Positions 59,859 through 64,000 of a DNA stretch of 64,000 nt are shown in pieces; within the stretch, counting starts at the first letter, position 1, and each line of letters starts with the position of its first letter. Location: assembly GCA_002840275.1 (NCBI GenBank), contig PHAB01000016.1, forward strand, positions 49,194-113,193. Direction: 5' to 3'. Made by a program: the position numbers and the translations under genes. The notes beneath the pieces are model-generated. The model saw nothing but the letters and a program-made list of their open reading frames with translations. It was not told the origin of the DNA and made no database searches. Origin of the DNA: Firmicutes bacterium HGW-Firmicutes-14. Lineage in GTDB: Bacteria > Bacillota > Thermincolia > Thermincolales > UBA2595.

Positions 59859-60638
59859 TCAGGAGAATGTAGCCCATCTTTTTTGGGCAAATCCTTCTTT
59901 TATATACTTTGCCAGTGTTTCGTCATTATCTGCCAGGTAAACATTCTTATATATATCACGCACATCCCTCATATATATCTTTACCTTTTCGGGGATGGTA
60001 ATCCTGGGCCGGGGGTTGGTTACACACTCTTTTGTTATCCAGCCCCGGGAAATACCACGCTTAACCCACTGTTCACAGCGGCAGGGATTAGATTTTCTAA
60101 CCAGCTGGCACCTGTTTTCCATAAAGCCGACTATTCTGTTTTTTGCCCGATACAGGCTCGATTTGACCGAACTGACGGAACAATCCATTATTTCGGCCAC
60201 AAGTTTATGAGGCAAACCCAGTCCTGCCGCTAAGAAAAAAACCTTTCTCTGGTTAATGGGCAGGCATTCAGTAAAAGCAGCCATGCAGTACCGCATCACT
60301 TCATTGACCATTAATTTAGTCTCCGGATTGTTAGCGGGATGGGGATCAGCCAGTTCCTCAACAGAACAACCTGCTTCCTCGGCAATTTCATAAATATATA
60401 GTTTTTTTCTTTGTTTCATATAATCATTGGCAACATTGACAGCGATGCGGTATATCCAGGTGAAAAAAGAACTTTCTTCCCTAAAAGTATGATAAGAACG
60501 AAAAGCACGCAAAAATGTCTCCTGGGTAATATCTTCGGCATCATTAAGTTTATGGGTGAGCCCCAGGGCCAGCCTGTATACCTTAACATAGTAATCGCGA
60601 TAAAGCTGGTCAAAATGGTCAGTAAAATCTTCCGGCAA
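59859..60638 (-). CDS. ECF sigma factor with C-terminal Cys extension
   Basis: 259 aa. Region 2 is DAEDITQETFLRAFRSYHTF and FTWIYRIAVNVANDY; region 4 is LPINQRKVFFLAAGLGLPHK with SSVKSSLYRAKNRI. The last 75 residues form an extension with C-R-C and a later Cys (NPCRCEQW, TKECVT) followed by a conserved VKIYMRDVRDIYKNVY stretch. Such extensions replace or add to anti-sigma control, possibly by redox or metal. It starts at TTG 60638 with GGAGG at 9 bases. No anti-sigma gene adjoins. A remnant of the same C-terminus is at 62050-62181. Confidence 0.87.
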   Translation of the reverse strand: MPEDFTDHFDQLYRDYYVKVYRLALGLTHKLNDAEDITQETFLRAFRSYHTFREESSFFTWIYRIAVNVANDYMKQRKKLYIYEIAEEAGCSVEELADPHPANNPETKLMVNEVMRYCMAAFTECLPINQRKVFFLAAGLGLPHKLVAEIMDCSVSSVKSSLYRAKNRIVGFMENRCQLVRKSNPCRCEQWVKRGISRGWITKECVTNPRPRITIPEKVKIYMRDVRDIYKNVYLADNDETLAKYIKEGFAQKRWATFS

Positions 60639-60689
60639 ATAATTCAGCCTCCCCGGAAATTTAATTTTTTGCCCTTACAAGAGCTTCAA

Positions 60690-60834
60690 GAAGTGAATAC
60701 TCCCCCAGCTACGCTAAACGCTAAGAGCAGGGGGCTTCCTGGTTCTGCGACCACCGCTCCATGGTAATGAAGTCTTACACAGTCTCCGCAGGCGTAACTT
60801 CGGGGTATTCCCTCCCTAGATGGATATTCATATT
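60690..60834 (-). ncRNA. probable TnpB guide RNA region (omegaRNA) at the right end
   Basis: TnpB nucleases use an RNA transcribed from the right end of their own element, overlapping the end of tnpB. Here the 145 bases between the tnpB stop and the element boundary hold at least two strong hairpins and no coding sequence. The guide would be read from the flank just beyond about 60690. The assignment rests on position and family knowledge; boundaries are approximate. Confidence 0.5.
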
Positions 60835-61935
60835 TCAGGCAGCAGATAACAACCGCAGACCACGGGATTCTATTACTTTAGCGGATACAACATCACGGTT
60901 ATCAGTATAACCACACTTAGGGCAGGTATGAACCCGCACACTCAAGTCTTTTGGGACATCGGCGCCACAGATACAAAGTTGGGATGTATTATTGGATGGT
61001 ACTTGAATAAAACGTTTACCGTGTTTTTTAGCTTTGTATTCCAAATAGCTGAGGAATCTGCTCCAGCCGGCATCATGGATGGATTTGGCCAAACAATGGT
61101 TTTTGGTCATGTTCTTCACCTGAAGGTCTTCGGCAATAATGATGTTGTATTGCTGAACCAAAGTATTGCTGGTTTTATGTAAGAAATCTTTGCGCTGATT
61201 AGCCACCTTAAGGTGGGCTTTAGAAAGTTTGTTCTTCGCCTTCAGGCGGTTTTTGGAGCCCTTCTGTTTGCGGGATAACTGCCTCTGGATACGTTTAAGG
61301 TGTTTTTCCTTCTTCTTAAGATGCCTGGGGTTATCAATCAGCTGCCCATCCGATGTGGCAACGAATGAACTGAGCCCCATATCAATACCTATACTCTTTT
61401 GAAGCAGTAAATTGGGGTTGCGTTCCCTGACCTCACAGGTGATGTTGACATACCATTGGCTGTTTTTGATTTTGACATTTATTCTGCGTGCAGTTGATAA
61501 GTCAGCCTCCCGGTGGATACGGATTTTAACATAACCGATTTTTGAGAGATAAATGAATCCCTCTTCCAGCCTGGAAAAAGTGCGGTTTACTGTATCCACC
61601 TGGGGATAAGTGATGGAAGAATAATCACCCCTGCCTTTGAACCGTGGATAGCCCGCTCTTCTGCTAAAGAAATTTTGATATGCAGTATCCACTCTTCGGA
61701 GAACATCCTGCAGTACCTGGGAGTGAACCGCTTTATACTCTGGATGTACTTTCTTGAAGGCCGGGAGATTATTTTGCTGATCGTTATATCCAATGGTCCT
61801 CTGTTCCTTTTTCCAAACAGTTTGGCGTTCTTTAAGAGCGATGTTGTATAACCTGCGGCATAGGTCAAGCCAGTCAAGGAGTTTATTTTCCTGTGCGGTG
61901 GTAGGATATACTCTGAAGGAATAAGTTAGTTGCAT
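60835..61935 (-). CDS. tnpB: TnpB RNA-guided nuclease of IS605-group element
   Basis: 366 aa, intact. Split RuvC domain with D in SIGIDMGLSSFV, E in NIIIAEDLQVKNM and D in YTDNRDVVSAK. The zinc finger is C-I-C-G ... C-P-K-C-G. The N-terminal part starts MQLTYSFRVYPTTAQ, typical of OrfB/IS1341 proteins. It cleaves DNA guided by omegaRNA and so helps the element persist. ATG 61935 follows GGTGATACC with no strong ribosome site. It lies in an element lacking tnpA. Confidence 0.92.
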   Translation of the reverse strand: MQLTYSFRVYPTTAQENKLLDWLDLCRRLYNIALKERQTVWKKEQRTIGYNDQQNNLPAFKKVHPEYKAVHSQVLQDVLRRVDTAYQNFFSRRAGYPRFKGRGDYSSITYPQVDTVNRTFSRLEEGFIYLSKIGYVKIRIHREADLSTARRINVKIKNSQWYVNITCEVRERNPNLLLQKSIGIDMGLSSFVATSDGQLIDNPRHLKKKEKHLKRIQRQLSRKQKGSKNRLKAKNKLSKAHLKVANQRKDFLHKTSNTLVQQYNIIIAEDLQVKNMTKNHCLAKSIHDAGWSRFLSYLEYKAKKHGKRFIQVPSNNTSQLCICGADVPKDLSVRVHTCPKCGYTDNRDVVSAKVIESRGLRLLSAA

Positions 61936-62049
61936 GGTATCACCAACTTTGGTAGGTATTTACTACAATTATACCACCAAACACAAGTTCGGTCAATTCA
62001 TCTCCCACCTAAAGAGGAGGGAGACTTCTTGACGATTTGGTTAAATTCT

Positions 62050-62181
62050 TCAAGTTCTCCAAATTAAACTTTTTAATTTTGCGATTGCTTCGTTGCTTTT
62101 TGCCGGATAGACGTTAGAATATATATCGCGCAGGTCTTGCAGGTAGATTTTGACTTTGTCAGGAATGGAAATTATGGTCAG
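62050..62181 (-). pseudogene. C-terminal remnant of a second ECF sigma factor copy
   Basis: A frame from about 62181 to TGA 62050-62052 reads IPDKVKIYLQDLRDIYSNVY and on to SLIWRT. It closely parallels the end of the intact sigma factor (IPEKVKIYMRDVRDIYKNVY), while the rest of a sigma gene is absent. It starts right after the DUF421 stop and has no start codon of its own. It was probably left by a deletion between tandem sigma genes, with the IS605 element now in the gap. Confidence 0.75.
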
Positions 62182-62182
62182 C

Positions 62183-62893
62183 TTATTCTATACCATATTG
62201 CCCTTCGGTTTCGGAAGAATCCCTTTTTAGTGAAATATACAGGTTTCCGGATGTATCCAGTCCGGCATAGAACACTCTTTTAATGTCATTGGTTCCATGC
62301 AGCTTTAGCTGCTCAAACAGCCAATTTTCATCCAGATGGGCGGCATGCAGGTTCTCGGTCATTATATCCCCATCGATAATCAGGTCTTTTGTTAAACCTT
62401 TATATGTGGTAGAAATGCCTAAATCCGCAGGAGTCAGGGGTTGTTTCTGTGATTTGGGCAGCACAGAAACTTTTCCGTCAGTTTCAAGGACTGCATACTC
62501 CACATCAGATATATTAAAGATATTCTTTTTTCTTAACTGCATATTCAACTCATTCATTGAAATCCGGGTTTTGGTGAGATTTTGGTTTATAATTTTTCCG
62601 TTCTCAATCACGATCACAGGTTCGGAATTTTCCAGCTTCCTAAGCGGAAAACTCTGTATATGCAGGTAATCAAGCAGAATAGTTAACACAACAAAGACAA
62701 CCAGTGTAAGCCCGGCCAAAGACCGGTTTGGCCCCAGGGCAATATTAGCCGTGATGGTCCCCATTGATACACCAAGGATAAAGTCAAAAAAAGTCATTTG
62801 CGATACGGTCTTTCTGCCTGCTATCCTGATTAACACCAGAGCAAACACATAAGCGAAAACGGCGGTTAAGAAAGTTTTAAAATAGGCATCCAT
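62183..62893 (-). CDS. DUF421 (YetF-like) membrane protein
   Basis: 236 aa. Three N-terminal helices (ending in GVSMGTITANIALG and FVVLTILLDYLHI) and a cytosolic YetF-type domain (PVIVIENGKIINQNLTKTRI, later NLHAAHLDENWL). The family is common in spore formers; its role is unknown, though the soluble domain is well conserved. ATG 62893 has AGGAGG. The divergent neighbour at 63022 is a paralogue. Confidence 0.92.
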   Translation of the reverse strand: MDAYFKTFLTAVFAYVFALVLIRIAGRKTVSQMTFFDFILGVSMGTITANIALGPNRSLAGLTLVVFVVLTILLDYLHIQSFPLRKLENSEPVIVIENGKIINQNLTKTRISMNELNMQLRKKNIFNISDVEYAVLETDGKVSVLPKSQKQPLTPADLGISTTYKGLTKDLIIDGDIMTENLHAAHLDENWLFEQLKLHGTNDIKRVFYAGLDTSGNLYISLKRDSSETEGQYGIE

Positions 62894-63021
62894 TTAGATA
62901 ACCTCCTCTCTTATTATTATCTACCTGGTTTTTTTATCCGATGCGTCTCTATGAATAAATATTCCGGCAATGGAGCATCTTTGAAACTGAAAGGTCAATG
63001 ATCTCAGGCAGGTGATTAAGA

Positions 63022-63756
63022 TTGATAGATTACGGAGAAATTAGTCAGGTTTTATCCCATTCCTTAATAGTCTTCGTTATATTGATAGTATTGACCAGGT
63101 TAATAGGAAAAAAGTTTTTAGCCCAGATGACGTTTTTTGACTTTGTCACCGGGATTACAATTGGTACAATTGGAGGCGCTTATGTTACAACCGAAGTAAG
63201 AGGGCATTATGTTTTGCTAAGCCCTATAATACTAACTGCGCTGGTAGTTTTAATAGGTTACGTAACATTGAAAAGCACCCCGGCAAGGAAATTAATTGAA
63301 GGGGAACCCTTGGTTGTTATACAAAACGGCAAAATCTTTGAAGAAAATATGCGAAAAATAAGATACAACATGGATGATTTAATGATGCAATTGCGTGAGA
63401 AAGGGGTATTTAATTTAAGTGAAGTGGAATCAGCGGTTTTAGAACCCCATGGAAAATTAAGTGTTTTAAAGAAAAGCCAGCACTTACCGATAACACCCAA
63501 AGACTTAAATATGGCTACTGCCTATAAAGGAGTTTCATCAGAAATAATCAGAGATGGGCACATTGTAGAACAAAACTTAAAACAAAATAATCTCACTCAT
63601 GAGTGGCTGTACAATGAGTTATCTGCCAAAAATATTAAAGACATTCGCGAAATTTTTTTAGCCACCCTGTCAACAGACGGTAATTTATACGTTGACCTCC
63701 GTAATGATAATCCAAAATATATTCAGGAAGTTGAAGATGATGATTCGGTAATATAA
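63022..63756 (+). CDS. DUF421 (YetF-like) membrane protein, divergent paralogue
   Basis: 244 aa with the same layout as the minus-strand gene: three helices (TFFDFVTGITIGTIGGAYV) and the cytosolic domain (PLVVIQNGKIFEENMRKIRY, VEQNLKQNNLTHEWLY). TTG start at 63022 with AGGTGA at 6 bases. More AT-rich than its neighbours. The pair shares a 128-base intergenic region, suggesting joint regulation and possibly a heteromeric membrane complex. Confidence 0.9.
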   Translation: MIDYGEISQVLSHSLIVFVILIVLTRLIGKKFLAQMTFFDFVTGITIGTIGGAYVTTEVRGHYVLLSPIILTALVVLIGYVTLKSTPARKLIEGEPLVVIQNGKIFEENMRKIRYNMDDLMMQLREKGVFNLSEVESAVLEPHGKLSVLKKSQHLPITPKDLNMATAYKGVSSEIIRDGHIVEQNLKQNNLTHEWLYNELSAKNIKDIREIFLATLSTDGNLYVDLRNDNPKYIQEVEDDDSVI

Positions 63757-63811
63757 TTGCTCGTTCTGAACTATGAACTGCACAGGATTGTGCTGACTCG
63801 TGATTATAATG

Positions 63812-63843
63812 CAAAAAAAGAGCTACCGGTGCCAACCGGTAGC
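63812..63843 (-). terminator. rho-independent terminator downstream of acsB
   Basis: Minus-strand stem GCTACCGGT / ACCGGTAGC with a short loop, then TCTTTTTTT. It lies 64 bases past the acsB stop and ends the cluster that enters from the right. Confidence 0.9.
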
Positions 63844-63906
63844 GTAAAGGAGGTTAAATTTCAAGAGATTACTTGCCCCCTGAAAATTTTATCAAGAATC
63901 AATTAA

Positions 63907-64000
63907 TTACATCATCGGATCCATTGTCAGGGCCGGGTGACCTTTTTCCTCAAGGAATGGGAGGATTTCTTCACCGGAAACGCCAACAGTTTCGTCAGCT
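63907..64000 (-). CDS. acsB: acetyl-CoA synthase catalytic subunit, C-terminal end (partial)
   Basis: Only the last 30 codons are in the window: ADETVG near the edge, then EEILPFLEEKGHPALTMDPM, then the stop TAA at 63907-63909. From memory this tail matches the C-terminus of the Moorella acetyl-CoA synthase (AcsB) almost residue for residue. AcsB forms acetyl-CoA from CO, a methyl group on the corrinoid protein and CoA at its nickel A-cluster. The N-terminal part and its neighbours (CODH, corrinoid proteins) should lie to the right. A strong terminator follows. Confidence 0.9.
   Translation of the reverse strand, partial: ADETVGVSGEEILPFLEEKGHPALTMDPMM

Larger units (their letters stand above)
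60690..62030 (-). mobile_element. IS605-group (IS1341-type, tnpB-only) insertion sequence
   Basis: About 1.34 kb. The left end carries the hairpin TCTCCC...TGGGAGA at 61998-62029; the right end carries a large hairpin (CCCCCTGCTC...GAGCTGGGGGAG equivalent at 60695-60738 region). Only tnpB lies inside, no tnpA, so the element depends on a transposase elsewhere. The region between the tnpB stop and the right end (60690-60834), with the last part of tnpB, is where the guide RNA (omegaRNA) of TnpB is expected. It sits between two parts of an ECF sigma duplication. Confidence 0.8.

Noticed and set aside
1..64000. tRNA and rRNA genes
   Set aside because: I looked for TTCGAAT/TTCAAAT-type T-loops with acceptor stems and for conserved rRNA blocks on both strands and found none.

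Overview
The window reads as chromosomal DNA of an anaerobic, cytochrome-rich Firmicute (class Clostridia; a Peptococcaceae-like organism would fit). The evidence is a set of Firmicute housekeeping proteins (YlbF-type regulator, CshA-type helicase, small cold-shock protein), strong AGGAGG ribosome sites, several multiheme c-type cytochromes, and at the right edge the C-terminus of acetyl-CoA synthase (AcsB), which implies a Wood-Ljungdahl pathway. The genus is an inference; no rRNA or tRNA gene was seen.

Layout. 1-8.4 kb (minus strand): a sulfur-assimilation region made of two operons with near-identical promoters and a shared 20-bp operator candidate (organosulfur-type binding lipoprotein, cysK, a MtaA/CmuA-type methyltransferase, DUF1847, ABC ATPase; then metI-like and metC-like genes), preceded by a truncated ThiF/HesA gene and a second MtaA/CmuA-type gene. 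8.6-9.7 kb: a MarR regulator and a zinc-ribbon/winged-helix gene, each preceded by the same 12-bp palindrome. 9.8-19.5 kb: a respiratory and signalling region with an HD-GGDEF protein, a decaheme cytochrome, a tetraheme cytochrome/ferredoxin/NrfD quinone-linked complex, a NarL/DosR-type two-component pair and an SPFH protein; three promoters here share a GGGAC-N3-TGAC box. 19.6-22.3 kb: a small membrane protein, a c-di-GMP-I riboswitch with terminator in front of a frameshifted secreted-protein gene, and a 14-TM drug exporter.

22.4-35.4 kb is one 13-kb minus-strand locus of eight genes: a secreted amidotransferase-like protein, ABC ATPase, ABC permease, a Gly/Ser-rich coiled-coil membrane protein, MoxR, DUF58 and two large VWA proteins, with a 221-bp palindromic MITE-like insert in front of one VWA gene. 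35.6-37.6 kb: yedF and a two-gene YeeE/YedE sulfur-transport operon whose promoter spacer is a CsoR/CstR-type palindrome. 37.6-40.2 kb: a NitT/TauT-type ABC transporter. 40.3-46 kb: an amino-sugar/lipid-glycan operon (WecE-type aminotransferase, membrane glycosyltransferase, GT2, ATP-grasp, two SMR flippase-like genes), with one flippase gene cut by an IS605 relic.

46-64 kb holds a NapC-type pentaheme cytochrome with a split-Soret-type cytochrome, a decayed amino-acid permease, ylbF, glsA, an unrecognised protein with a Cys-His-Asp pattern, asnS, a DEAD-box helicase, a cold-shock gene, topB, an MFS exporter, DUF3795, an ECF sigma factor beside a remnant of a second copy, a TnpB-only IS605-group element, a divergent pair of DUF421 genes, and the end of acsB. 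The genes suggest a cell that couples C1/acetyl-CoA metabolism to extracytoplasmic electron transfer, with sulfur acquisition and membrane/redox stress under dedicated regulators.
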